Shown here: positions 1 through 10,299 of the stretch, in pieces
How positions within the stretch are numbered: the first letter of the stretch is position 1
Layout: each line of letters opens with the position of its first letter
Assembly: GCA_036365515.1 (NCBI GenBank)
Contig: CM070874.1
Coordinates: 170,001,297 to 170,065,296, forward strand
Length of the DNA stretch: 64,000 nt
Reading direction: 5' to 3'
DNA from: Torymus aiolomorphi
Lineage: Eukaryota > Arthropoda > Insecta > Hymenoptera > Torymidae
Translations under genes and position numbers: made by a program
Notes under the pieces: generated by a model
Seen by the model: only the letters and a program-made list of their open reading frames with translations
What the model was told of the DNA's origin: nothing
The model's database searches: none

Positions 1-583
1 ATTTTCTCAGAGATTACTTGATTTATCGACTTAAAATTTTAACCACTTATTAAACTTATAGAAGACTATATTTGGTTAAAATTTCAAGAGATGATCTTCA
101 TTTGTTTTTTAGAAAAGAATTATTTTATAAAAAATTTGCGTTTTCGTTGTCGCACGATAACTAGAGCAAAAATTATCCAATCGTCCTGAAATTTGGCACA
201 GATGTAGCTTTTATATACCTTAGGATCGAGTTCGTTGTCCAAAAAAATCGGTCCATTACGAAAAAAGATATTTGAGGTTAAAAATTTTTTTTAAAAATTT
301 TTGACTCACATTTTCTCAGAGATTACTTGATTTATCGACTTAAAATTTTAACCACTTATTAAACTTATAGAAGACTATATTTGGTTAAAATTTCAAGAGA
401 TGATCTTCATTTGTTTTTTAGAAAAGAATTATTTTATAAAAAATTTGCGTTTTCGTTGTCGCACGATAACTAGAGCAAAAATTATCCAATCGTCCTGAAA
501 TTTGGCACAGATGTAGCTTTTATATATCTTCAGATCGAGGTCGTTGCCCAAAAAAATCGGTCCATTACGAAAAAAGATATAAC
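1..583. repeat. Two tandem copies of a ~309-bp AT-rich repeat
   Basis: The segment starting at base 1 is repeated almost exactly from base 310, giving a period of about 309 bp. The second copy diverges after about 583. A block about a compound removed from TE ends in many insects, with the words 'tcgcacgataactagagc' and 'cgtcctgaaatttggcac', is present in both copies. No open reading frame is associated. The copy at the window edge is probably truncated by the window. Confidence 0.85.
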
Positions 584-739
584 GCACAGTTTAAGCTGAA
601 TCCGGACCCATGACCCTCTCCTAGTTAGTCTAACCGTACAAGATAAAGTATTAAATTTTAAATATTAGAAGTAAAAATTAATTAAAGAGATCAATAAATT
701 AAGTTTGAGGAAGCTACGTGCCAATGAATTAGCAGCGGT

Positions 740-1195
740 TTTTTTTTATTCACTGATTTTATGACAGTGTCCTGTCATCTTAATATTAAGCTGGCCACCA
801 TGGCAGTGCGCCTGGATATTTTTTATAAATAAAGTTCGGCTAATTTCGGACCTTTGCAGATAAATTGCGGATAATTAACCGCAAATTCCCCTCGAATCAT
901 TTTGGTTTTATTTATTGATTTTACAATAGTATTGTGCTACCTTGATATTCTACTTGCAATGCGTACGGGTATTTTTTGTAAATAAAGTGCTGCTAGTTTC
1001 GGACGTTTACAGGTCAACTGTGGATAATTAGCGACAAATTCCCCACGAACCATTTTTTTTATTCAGTGATTTTATGAGTGTCCTGCTATCGTAATATTAA
1101 ACTGGCAGTGCATCCTGTATTTTTTTTAAATGAGGTGCGGAAAATTTTCGACTTTTACGGATAATTTGCGGATAATTAGCGGCAAATTATCCAAT
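740..1195. repeat. Diverged tandem repeat, ~160-bp unit, about three copies
   Basis: Three successive blocks begin near 740, 900 and 1055. Each has a 'ttattcactgattttatga'-like start, then a 'taatattaa...ggca' segment, and ends with 'ggataattagcggcaaatt'. Divergence between copies is substantial. No gene is seen here. Confidence 0.6.
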
Positions 1196-1349
1196 AATAA
1201 TAATGTCGATTTTTCGAAATTGACCTGCCAACTTAAAGGACGTAGCGAAAATCAAGCAGACGAGATGGAGGAAGCACGTTAATTATTAAATAAACTTTCA
1301 ATCCCAAATTACACTGATGAGGAAGACAAGTAGACGGGCGGAAGGAAGC

Positions 1350-1915
1350 CAATCATCCGTTAGGTTGAGAATGTCTAGTGTTGTTATTAGCATACATATA
1401 CGAAACATCAAGTTAGCAGACCACTAAAACGAAAATAATTTTAACAACCTGCAAACTGAGGCTGCTATACCGGACGGCAAAATAAACAAATGTTACGGCT
1501 AAATAGTAGAACTAAAACGGCAATTATATGTATTGTTCAGATTACCTAGTCTTAGCTTACGTACTAGCCATGTCAAGTTAGCAGGCCACGGTATGAACAA
1601 AATTTATGCAACTCGCGAATTGAAGCTAACATAGTGCACGGCAAAATAAACAAATTTTACTACTAATCAGTAGAGCTAAAACGGCAAATATCTATATTGT
1701 TTAGTATGCCTAGTCTTGTAGAAGTGTACGTACTCGCCGCGTCAAGTTACATGGCCCCAAGAACGAACAAATTTATGCAGCTCGCAAATTGAGGCTGACA
1801 TAGTGCACGGCAAAATAAACAAATTTTACGGCTAAATAATAGAGCTAAACGGCAATTGTCTGTATTGTTTAGAATGTTTAGTGTCATTACTAGCATATGT
1901 AAACATCCCGTTATA
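1350..1915. repeat. Diverged tandem repeat, ~165-bp unit, about three copies
   Basis: The word 'cacggcaaaataaacaaat' recurs near 1483, 1637 and 1807, followed each time by 'gagctaaaacggcaa' and a 'tgtattgtt' block. The words 'catcaagttagcagacc' and 'tgtcaagttagcaggcc' recur with the same spacing. The stretch is non-coding. Related words (tcaagttagc, cggcaattaat) continue to about 2800, so a larger decayed array is likely. Confidence 0.6.
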
Positions 1916-3060
1916 TTTACAAATCGCGGTTTTTGACTAAAAAATTGTTAATGTCCAAAAAATTCTCATTTTTGAAAGAATATTCACAATTTTTACTAGA
2001 ACACTGTTTGTCGTACGTTAAAATGGCTACTGACATTTTTTACTCAAAATGATCCAAAGAATATGATTATATATTTTGAATAATAAAGTATATTTTTCCA
2101 ATTTGTTTATAAACATTGTTTATAACTAATTATCTGATCATCGTACGACACTTCGCTTTTGAAATTTTAGATTCAGGGGGTCAAATTACATTAAAAACCT
2201 TTTGGTGAAGCCATGAACCTCAAACTGCCACAAAAAACCCTCTTTGGTTCCCGTACTAGTGACGTTTTTCCAACAACTAATTGTTAATTTGAATACTTTC
2301 CACTCTTATACAGCAGAATTATTAACGGCTAATTAATCGGCAATTAATGGTCGGACTCGTTTTTTTATTTATTGATTATATTGTATGTTTTAAGGGGGCG
2401 GTCCGGTAACTTGATTACAAGTTAGCGCGCTATTTGAAACTATTCAACAAATGATTGTTAATTTTGATAGTTTCGAATTTTAAGCAGTAGTATCGTGAAC
2501 GACTAATTAAGCGGCAATTATTCCTTCGATTAGTTTTTTCATGATATGATTTGTATTAGGGTTTTGGGAAACTGGTCCGCTAACTTGCATATCAAGTTAG
2601 CCGACCACGCCGTTTTTTTTTAAATGAAGAGCGTCAAATTTTTTAGCTTTACGGCTAATTAACGGCAATTCTTCCAATAGTTAAACTTGCTTATCAAGTT
2701 AGCAGTCCCCCCCCCCCATTTTTTTAATTAGGAGCGGCAAATTTATGAGTCTTACGGCAAATTAAGGGTAATTGACAGCAATTAATGCAATAGTAAAAGT
2801 TGCGATTTACTAAAATGGGTCCGCTAACTTATTATATGTAAAAAAGTCAGGAACGGAAGAAGGGGAAATAAGGATAATAGGAACAAAAATGAAGCGAACA
2901 CAAAACAAGCAAAAAAATTTTTTTTGAGAACATAGCCCGGTGCTGATACCTTTTAACCCTTTCAGGGGCACATTTTTTCCGAAAAAATTGTTTTTTTTCA
3001 CATTGATTATTTATTAATTCATTATTGTCAACCCGCCCCGCCCGCCAAGTGAAGCTCGTC
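1916..3060. other. AT-rich non-coding stretch with dispersed repeat words
   Basis: No convincing gene lies here. The words 'cggctaattaa', 'ggcaattaat' and 'aagttagc' recur irregularly at about 2330, 2420, 2510, 2597, 2650 and 2697, and there is a short C run at 2707-2716. The short reading frames on the minus strand near 2810-3062 show no recognisable domain and look like chance. Confidence 0.5.
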
Positions 3061-3107
3061 AACGAGCGGATTGTTCTCTGCGTAACTAGATTGACACTGT
3101 CTCATTA

Positions 3108-3157
3108 ATCCTGATGAGGGACACAAATAAAAGTGTCCGAAACGTCGAAACACGACA
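3108..3157 (+). ncRNA. Hammerhead-ribozyme-like motif
   Basis: The conserved hammerhead boxes are present in order: CTGATGA (3111-3117), a perfect 6-bp stem II (GGACAC 3119-3124 with GTGTCC 3133-3138, 8-nt loop) and GAAA (3139-3142). A short stem III-like hairpin follows (GTCG 3144-3147 with CGAC 3153-3156). This resembles the minimal hammerheads reported in Penelope-like elements and SINE-like retroelements. I could not confirm stem I or the exact cleavage triplet. It lies just upstream of a truncated LINE, so it may belong to the remains of another retroelement. Confidence 0.55.
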
Positions 3158-3432
3158 AATGTTGTTTTTTATTTACAAAAACATTACCTGGTAGATAAGC
3201 CATTAGGATCACTATATAGTAATATAAAGAAAACTACCATTAGATGCAACTAACAATCTAAAATACCAAGACTCATAGTAACAAGAAGGAAGAATGATAA
3301 CAAAAACATAGATGTGCCAGACATAAAAACATATAAGCGCACCATATAAATAAAAATTCAACTATAGAAGCAAAAAGTATAAAAATCAAGAACAAAGACG
3401 AAGCCATAATAAGTTTTATAAATGAGGAGAGC

Positions 3433-4050
3433 TTGACACAAAATGAAAATATACTAAAACAAAAATATACTGCATACTACAAAATCGAAAGAGAATCTAT
3501 TAAAAATCCCAAGGTAAAAATAACAGGCTTTGAGAATTTTGAAGACATGGAAATTAAAGAAATAGAGCAAGATATTAATACAAGGAATTTTAAACACCTA
3601 AACAGCAAATGCAAAGTGATACATATATTTCAAAATAATAAAACAAAAATGAACAATATATTAATTGAAACAACATCGGAAGTATACAATCAAATTGTGA
3701 ATAATAAATTCAGAGTCCATACTGGTTATCAAAACTGCAGAGCGTTCGATGACCTGAATCTAACACCGTGTTTTAACTGTGGAAGATTTGGTCATAGTGG
3801 AAAAAAGTATAAGAATGCGAAAATCTGCCTAAATTATGCTGGAAAACACAACACGATTAATTGTACTACCCCAGACGACCACAATTGCATCAACTGCATA
3901 TACAGTAATCATCAATTTAAAACGAAATATAACACTAAACACGTGGTAAATGATACTCGAAAATGTGAGGTTACGATACAGAAGATAAAGAAGTTAATTG
4001 CCAAAACTGATTATCCAGTAAGACCACACATTCCAAAATATGTAGGTAAT
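3433..4050 (+). pseudogene. LINE ORF1 (gag-like, CCHC zinc knuckles), copy 1 remnant
   Basis: This is a nucleic-acid-binding ORF1 protein of a non-LTR retrotransposon. It contains a first knuckle CFNCGRFGHSGKKY in which the last cysteine has become tyrosine, a second knuckle with lost cysteines (ICLNYAGKH), and a third pattern CINCIYSNH. Copy 2 at 62.4 kb keeps the intact versions (GKKC, ICLRCAGKH). The open frame starts at a TTG, and the true start lies in the missing 5' part. From about 4050 the frame reads into endonuclease sequence because of a deletion. Confidence 0.85.
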
Positions 4051-4720
4051 ATACTATACACTAACATTAGAAGCTTAAATTCTAATTTTAATAAACTACA
4101 AGTATTTATTGAGAATTAGGAGATTAAACCATATATTCTGGTTTGTGTTGAAACCTGGAATTTGGAAAGTTACAATTATTTCTCTTTAAAGGGATATAAC
4201 ATGTTTTATAATAATAGTAAATTAAATATATCAGATGGTGTAGTAATATACATAGACAACAATGTAACTGAAATAACGAACGTTATCGAAATAGGTAAGC
4301 TAACAATCCTAAATTCTTGTATAAAATTGAATAATAATGAAAATCTAGAAATATCTGCATTACATAGATCTCAGCATGAGATACCGAAACCTGAGAAAAA
4401 TTTATTAAAAACATAAAAGAATTAAAGAATAAGAAAACTACCAAAAATCATTTAATGTTGGGTGATTTCAACATAGATCTGCTTCAACTGGATAACACTA
4501 GCCAAGAATACTTGAATAGCTTTCTGGAAGAAGCATATCTGCCAGCCTTCCAAGGCATAACCAGGCACATCATAACAGTACTAAGGGGTCTAATATTGAT
4601 AATATTTTTATAAAAACTAAAACATTAAATACCAAAACTTTTAAATTAACAAACCTAATAACGGATCATTATCCGTTATTTGTATCGGTTAATAAACTAA
4701 TTAATAACAAATCAGACGAA
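4051..4720 (+). pseudogene. LINE ORF2 endonuclease domain remnant
   Basis: These are fragments of the apurinic-like endonuclease of a LINE. TNIRSLNSNFNKL is followed by an in-frame stop at about 4119, then VETWNLESYN, ISALHRSQH, and (after a frameshift) LGDFNIDLL, IDNIFIKTK and ITDHYPLF. The order and motifs match the intact copy starting at 63239. Several stops and frameshifts rule out activity. Confidence 0.8.
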
Positions 4721-5397
4721 TCTAAAACATCAATAAACTATAAAAAACTATTCAAAGCAGCAGAAAGGGAAGACTGGAATATGATAGTGTCAGTGATCGA
4801 TCCCAACAAAGCAACGAACATATTGATAAACAAGATAAAAAATGTATAATGTCATCAACTTTCTGTATTAATAATAAAAAAAAAAAAACTAACTAAAATA
4901 ATACCTAGAAGTAGATGCATTTCCAAAGCAATTATAATATCGTGTAATAAAAAAGAATTACTATATAAGATATGGAGAGCAGACCCAATAACTATACAAC
5001 AAAGGCTGAATACAAAAATTATGTTAAGATATTAAATAAGGTTATTAATGAAGCTAAATTATTGTTTGACCGTGAACAAGTTCAACGAAATAGCAGTAAT
5101 CTAAGAAGTTTGTGGAAAATTCTAAATTCTAAATTAGGCAAAAATATAAAAAAAGGGACAGTATAAAACAAATATATGACATAAATATATAAAAAATTAC
5201 TAATCCAACGGATGTAGCAAATACAATGAACAACTACTTCAATAATATTGGCAATGAACTAAGAGAAAAAATTCAACAACCCCCTAACACCGTCATTCGA
5301 TATCCAAAGATGAACCCTAAAACTATCTTTTTAACACCAACAAATTGTCATGAAATTGCTAATACCATTAATAATATGAAATTGAAAAACGGGTGAG
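4721..5397 (+). pseudogene. LINE ORF2 linker between endonuclease and RT, degenerate
   Basis: Low-complexity, A-rich coding remnant. A 64-codon piece (4972-5166) with LRSLWKILNSKLGK is the type of segment found between the endonuclease and reverse transcriptase in CR1/Jockey LINEs. It is interrupted by stops. Assignment rests on position between recognised domains. Confidence 0.5.
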
Positions 5398-5695
5398 TTG
5401 ATAATATTAATGTTAAAACACAAAGCTATCCTACACTATATTGTTCCACCTATGGTACATAAAATTAACCTATGTATCGAAAAATCAGTCTGGCCAGATG
5501 TGTTAAAAACAGCACAAATTAAACCAATATACAGAGCAAACAACAAAAACTTCGCATCGAATTATCGACCAATATCATTGATTTCTTACATTGCAAAAAT
5601 ATTTGAAAAAATAATATACAAGAGAATGCTAAATTTCATTAACGAATGCAAAATTATATCAGATAGACAATATGGTTTTGTTAAAAATAAAAGTA

Positions 5696-6473
5696 CGAGG
5701 GGTGTTCAAAAAGTAAGTTTCCCTGCTCCGGGAAAAAAGCAAAACACAATTTTTAGGTTAAAGTAACATATGTATTTATTGTTTGACTTATAAACTATTT
5801 TTCTACATAGTCCCCTTGGACTTGAATACATTTTTTATATCTGTTCTCAAGCTTTGACAAACCTTGTTTATAAAAATCCGTGCCCTGTTTTTTAAAGAAT
5901 AATTTAACGATGTCTTTCACTTCATCATTTGAATTGAAGTGATGGCCACCCAAACTTTCCTTTAATTTAGGAAAAAGAAAAAAGTCACTTGGTGCGAAAT
6001 CTGGAGAGTAGGGTGGGTGATCAAAAATTTCCCATTTGAATTTTTCCAGTAAGGTTTATGTTTTTTTTGCTGAATGAGGCCGTACATTGTCGTGAAAAAG
6101 CAACCCTTTTCTCGATAATTTTCCAGGACGCTTTCGTTTAACGGCACTTTTAAGTTTATTTAGCACTTCACAGTAACGATCTGCATTTATCGTGGTACCG
6201 GATATGCACTAATTCAGTGTGAATTTCGTTGCCATTAAGCCCTTTTGCAGTTAAAAAGCGAATAACTGCACGCAACTCACAGGTGGACACGTTTTTCACA
6301 GGTAGCTCCATGGTTTCCGAGCCGGTACTGATGAAAAAAATTTTTTCGGCAGCTAAGACCGGTTCCGCTCTTATCGGTATATCCTAAACTAAAACTATGT
6401 TCGGTCCCAGCTCGCTAGATGGCGCTGGGGCAAAACGGCAGACTAGGGAAACTTACTTTTTGAACACCCCTCG
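5696..6473 (-). mobile_element. mariner transposon, internally deleted, TA target duplication
   Basis: Terminal inverted repeats start CGAGGGGTGTTCAAAAAG and extend about 29 bp, perfectly matched at both ends. The flanking TA dinucleotides (5694-5695 and 6474-6475) are the expected mariner target duplication. At 778 bp it is shorter than the family's ~1.3 kb because most of the transposase N-terminal half is missing. The near-identical ends suggest a fairly recent insertion compared with the decayed host LINE. Confidence 0.92.
5810..6180 (-). pseudogene. mariner transposase C-terminal remnant
   Basis: Read on the minus strand with frameshifts, the sequence shows DNVRPHSAKK, then HPPYSPDFAPSDFFLFPKLK followed by GGHHF. 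These are the last catalytic region of mariner transposases (the DD34D third aspartate is in SPDFAPSDF), followed by the typical C-terminal tail. The stops, frameshifts and missing N-terminal helix-turn-helix domain make it a pseudogene. Confidence 0.85.
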
Positions 6474-6891
6474 TACAAAGGATGCCTTGGATCACCTAAT
6501 GAACATAATATATAATAGACTAGACAATAGTTCTCCAATTGCAATTGCATTTCTAGATCTTGCAAAAGCTTTTGACACTGTCGATCATACTATATTACTA
6601 AACAAAGTGTATTGTTATGGGATAAGAGGCAATATGCATAAACTTATAACAAGTTATTTAAATAATAGAAAGCATAGAGTAGAAATAAATAAATACGTAA
6701 AGTGAATATAAAACTATAACCACTGGAGTTCCACAGGGAACAATTTTGGGACCGTTGCTGTTTATTCTGTACGTAAACGACCTATTACAAGATATGCCAG
6801 AAAACAGTATAATGTCATATGCTGATGACACTTCTGTTATATCAACAGAGGAGAACTGGAGTGAAGTAACGCTAAGATAAAAAAATCATCT

Positions 6892-6992
6892 AATAGTATA
6901 TTACGATACGTGGGCCGGAAATTGGATTTCCGGGGCGTGCGTGGTATGACGCCCAGGGCATCCAATTTCCGGTCCAAGTATTGTATACTATT
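6892..6992. repeat. Hairpin B of the tyrosine-recombinase element
   Basis: The left arm AATAGTATATTAC...ATACGTGGGCCGGAAATTGG pairs with the right arm CCAATTTCCGG...GTATACTATT, about 20 of 22 in the inner block. A further inner stem is formed by GGGCGT and ACGCCC around a short apical loop. The outer ends AATAGTATA/TATACTATT are shared with the other three B hairpins in the window. Confidence 0.85.
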
Positions 6993-7228
6993 TTTCTTAC
7001 TCCCCGGCCGAAAGTACGTTCTGTAATTATTAAATAATTGATAAAATTGCGTTGTCGTCTGCTAGCTGTGTTTGAGTGTTAGTTTTTCTTTCGACCCGCT
7101 CGATAGTAGTGCCTCTCTCGGCCGCTTTGGGTAGCTAGGTCGATATTACCGACTGTTTTTTCTTTCGGCGCGGCGTGGAGAGCTGGTTTTTTGGGCGCCT
7201 ACTACTTTCGCTGTTGCAGAGATGGTTT

Positions 7229-7292
7229 GATGCCCGCCCGATATTTGCAAGACCGAGGCGAACCCGAGGTTTTGCTGGTCGGCGCGGGCATC
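7229..7292. repeat. Subterminal GC-rich hairpin inside the tyrosine-recombinase element
   Basis: ATGCCCGC (7230-7237) pairs with GCGGGCAT (7284-7291), with additional pairing GACC/GGTC inside. The apex carries CCGAGGCGAA and CCCGAGG, the same word family found at the apex of the B hairpins elsewhere (for example CGAGGCGAAGCCGAG at 29.97 kb). Confidence 0.7.
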
Positions 7293-7719
7293 AGAAACAC
7301 ATTCATTAAAAAAAGAAAGAAATAAGGTGATGAAATAAGTACAATAAAGTTTGATTTTAATAATTTAAACTTTTTCAATATATTAACATCAAATATTAAT
7401 ACAATAATTAATACAAGATTTATATTTAAATTAATAAACTTTGGTCTTAATAATTTAAACTTTCAATATATTAATCTCAATATAAAATAAATGTTTGTTT
7501 GTTTTGTTTTCTTTACAAATAATTTTCTTTATCAGATTTGTAATTATTAATATTTACAATGAAATTGCCGTTGATAGTACAATTTTTAATTTTAATATAT
7601 TTGTTTAAAGTTGAATTTATTTGATCATTCAATTAGTTATTCTGATCTTGATTTTGATTTTTATCTGCATTCAGTGATTTATTTTGATTTTGGTTTTGAT
7701 TTTTATCTTGAAATTGAGG

Positions 7720-9467
7720 ATTTTAATTTTTAAGAATTCTTTTTGATTCATTGGTGTTGGTTTGTGGTTGAAGAGTTGTTGTATTGCTTGTTGTCGTAGT
7801 AGGTTTTTGATCTGAAATAAAGTTTTTTACGAATGAAAAGTAGTACAGGTGGCATCGACTCTATACATTAGTATTTTTTATGCTTACCTGAAGTTGAATT
7901 GAAGTTGTTCGTAGTGATTTCTTCTTCGAAATCTGACCAATTTAAATTGTAATCAGATTCATCTTTGTCGGGTGTAGTATTTGTCTTTGGTTTCGAATGA
8001 GACATTTCATCTTGAATTTGAGGATTTAAATTTTCAAGAATTCTTTTTTTACATGGAGGTGCTTGAGTAGTTACTTTATCTTTGAATCTTACTTTCACTG
8101 GTGTTTTTAAAAGAAATTTTTTGCTGTTGTGGTTTGTCGAGGGTTGATTTTCATTGTTTTCCGGTGTAAGTATTTTCTTATTGCTGGCTGTGGTAAAGTT
8201 GAGTTATTGGTCTGAAATAAAGTTTGTTAGGAATGAAAGGTAGAACAGATGGCATCGAGCAAACTTATCTAGTATATTAATATTTTTTATGCTTACTTGG
8301 AATTGGATGGAACTGGTTCGTAGTGAATTCCTGGTTGGAATCCAACGAATTTAAATGGTAGTCGGAGTCAGCTTCATTGGGTGTAGTACTTGTCGATGGT
8401 TTTGGATGAGTGTTTGTCGTAGCTGTACGGATAATACCATTAAAAATCATTTGTCTATTATGTAGTGAATTTTCTATATAGCCTTGTGCTATAGTATCCG
8501 AACGCCACCTTCCTAGTTGTTTGATCATTTGCATGTTTGTACCGGATTCAGAAAGAAGCGTTGCTGCTGTTCTTCTAAAGCAGTGACCTGTGTACTTTTT
8601 TGGATTTTGTAATTTTAAACTAGAAGCAATAGTCTGTGGTACTTCACGTATCTTATTTTTTCCAATGACTTGACGAGTACATTTGCCTTTGTTGTAGTGA
8701 ATGAAAAATCTGTCTGTAAACTGATCGGTTGGTCTTAAGGAAATGTAATGTTTAACCTTGTTATAGAAAAGGTTTCCAATAAAAAACACACCAGCGTAGT
8801 CGTTTTTGTTATGTTGGATCGATACTAGAAAGGCATCACCCAAGTCTTTTAGGTCTTTAATTTTCATATTAGTTAATTCATCACAGCGGAGTGCACCACA
8901 AATTCCAAATGTAAGTATTACCTGTGAATGTTAAAAATATAGTGTAAATTAACCAAGTATAAGAGTATTAATTGCGAAGTGAATATATAAATAATGAATT
9001 ACCTTTGTGGCTAAATACACTTGATCATCGGCTGTTGTCATAAAATTCATAATTTCAGTCCAGGTTAAAGTTTTTGATTTTTTAGGTTTGTAACCTTTAC
9101 CATAATTTTTTATCATACTTCTTAAAGCGAAGAACTTAGTAATATCAATATTGTCTTTTGTATTTAAAGTATTTCGAAGCATACTCCATATGCTCCATAG
9201 AGTTGGCGGTTTCAATTTTAGTTTTAAGGTGTTAAAGTAAACAATTAAATTGTTTTCTTCGGAGTTTGTTGAAAGTGAATTTTTATTTTCATCTTTCCAT
9301 TTTTTGTAAGCGTTGTAGACTAGGAGGTAGCGTTCGAAAGACTTCTATGGTAATGTTTCTGACTCTACAATTATTTTTGCCTCTTGGTCAACATTTTTTA
9401 ATATTTCTTCTTCGTCTTCAGAACCATCGGATGAGGATTCATCTGTGTTTGTTTCTTTGAAAGACAT
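7720..9467 (-). pseudogene. Crypton-type tyrosine recombinase (phage-integrase fold), spliced, one premature stop
   Basis: This is a site-specific tyrosine recombinase that would cut and rejoin transposon ends. The start ATG at 9467-9465 precedes an acidic, serine-rich N-terminus, with an in-frame TAG at codon 41 (9347-9345). The 81-bp intron 8922-9002 has GT...AG ends; just after it comes ALRCDEL with the box I arginine. In the next block lie GHCFRRTAAT (H-x-x-R, about 8585-8570), GRWRSD and the nucleophile tyrosine in AQGYIEN (about 8478). Further introns are 8212-8296 and 7812-7887. The C-terminal acidic exon ending near KHKKY appears tandemly duplicated together with its intron. Apart from the stop the catalytic set R...HxxR...W...Y is complete. 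Confidence 0.85.
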
Positions 9468-9479
9468 TTTTTTATCTCA

Positions 9480-10040
9480 ATGGAAATTGAGAAATTGCAC
9501 GTAATTTTATTGCTTTCAATCTTGACTTTTTTGGTTAAACACGTTTTAGGTTAGAAGGCGGACACTATCACTGCATGTGAATGCAGTATCTATTGCTACA
9601 TGTTTCGAGAGAATTTGTAGGCAATAGCAATTCATTTTTACATTTCTCTAGAGAATTTCAGTCAGAGTGCGTGTCGAGCTATTCATTTTTCTCTAAGATA
9701 TCGTGCAGCCAGAGTGCTGGGACTTACGTAGTGTCACTTAATTGTTTCTACACGACTCGAGAGTATGTGTAGGATACAAGAAAAAAAACAATGACCACGA
9801 TCAAACAACACCACTTTTTATTTCAACTAACTCTTTTTTCTCGTCACCCATGCACTTTCCTCTGACTATTTCGTACATGTCAACAGTGAGAGCGAGTGTG
9901 CGCTCGGACGTGCGAGTGAGACAGAGTGGCTCATGCGCGCGGCGGTGCTCAAGCGCAGCGGGTCGGGAAACTTCGGCAGCCAATCAGAGCGCCCGATTGA
10001 TCTAAAATAGGGTGTGAAAGTTAACTTTCGGCTCGGAGAT
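9480..10040. other. 5' flank of the recombinase gene, no gene recognised
   Basis: This stretch lies upstream of the minus-strand recombinase start. It contains imperfect repeats of 'cgagagaatttgtagg' type and a GC-rich portion at 9890-10010. The reading frames here lack any recognised domain. It probably carries the promoter, but no clear TATA box was identified. Confidence 0.4.
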
Positions 10041-10080
10041 GCGGGCCGAAAGTACGTACTTTCGGGTGGGGGAGTAAGAA

Positions 10081-10270
10081 ATAGTACATTACTAACGCGG
10101 GCGGAAGAGGATTATTTACCTCATGCGACGTTTTTCGGCCGAGCGAAGCGAGGTCGAAAAGTCTCATGAGGTAAAAATTCTCTTACGTCCACGTTTCAGT
10201 AACGTATTTTTCCGTCCGAGGCCGCAAAATGACATTTAAGATGGCATTTTGAGGTTAAAGGGCGGAAAAT
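10081..10270 (+). mobile_element. Short gene-less B+A double-hairpin copy, tandem to the autonomous element
   Basis: Hairpin B runs AATAGTACATTACTAACG... to ...CGTTTCAGTAACGTATT (about 10080-10208). Strong inner pairing TTTACCTCATG/CATGAGGTAAA and TTTTTCGGCC/GGTCGAAAA surrounds the apex GAGCGAAGCGA. Hairpin A follows (TTTTTCCG at about 10206, inner CAAAATG/CATTTTG, end GGCGGAAAAT near 10270). It has no coding capacity. The same B-then-A order occurs at 56930-57153 and, inverted, at 29823-30027. Confidence 0.75.
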
Positions 10271-10299
10271 AAAATTTCTACATGGCGCGCACTAAATTA

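Larger units (their letters stand above)
5398..6890 (+). pseudogene. LINE reverse transcriptase, N-terminal two thirds, interrupted by mariner
   Basis: Before the mariner, ASNYRPISLIS and QYGFVKNKST are typical RT fingers motifs. After it the same domain resumes with KDALDHLMNII, the palm motif FLDLAKAFDTVDH (near 6551-6589) and HKLITSYLNNR. After a frameshift come [14 protein letters not shown] and the catalytic MSYADDTS (near 6818-6835). The two halves join perfectly across the mariner, showing that it inserted into a once-continuous frame. The RT is cut again at about 6891 by the tyrosine-recombinase element and resumes at about 10300. Confidence 0.88.
6892..10270 (-). mobile_element. Crypton-like tyrosine-recombinase element with double-hairpin architecture (plus adjoining short copy)
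   Basis: This insertion interrupts the LINE RT at an A-rich target. From the left it has hairpin B (6892-6992) ending GTATACTATT, then arm A (TTTTTCTTACTCCCC... then GGCCGAAAGTACG, 6991-7019). The body holds a spliced tyrosine recombinase gene on the minus strand, and the matching right arm A lies at 10042-10080 (CGTACTTTCG...GGGGGAGTAAGAAA). The gene therefore sits in the loop of hairpin A. A second, gene-less B+A unit follows directly at 10081-10270. Known Cryptons lack terminal inverted repeats, so this organisation is unusual. The target duplication cannot be resolved because the flanks are A/T runs. Confidence 0.75.
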
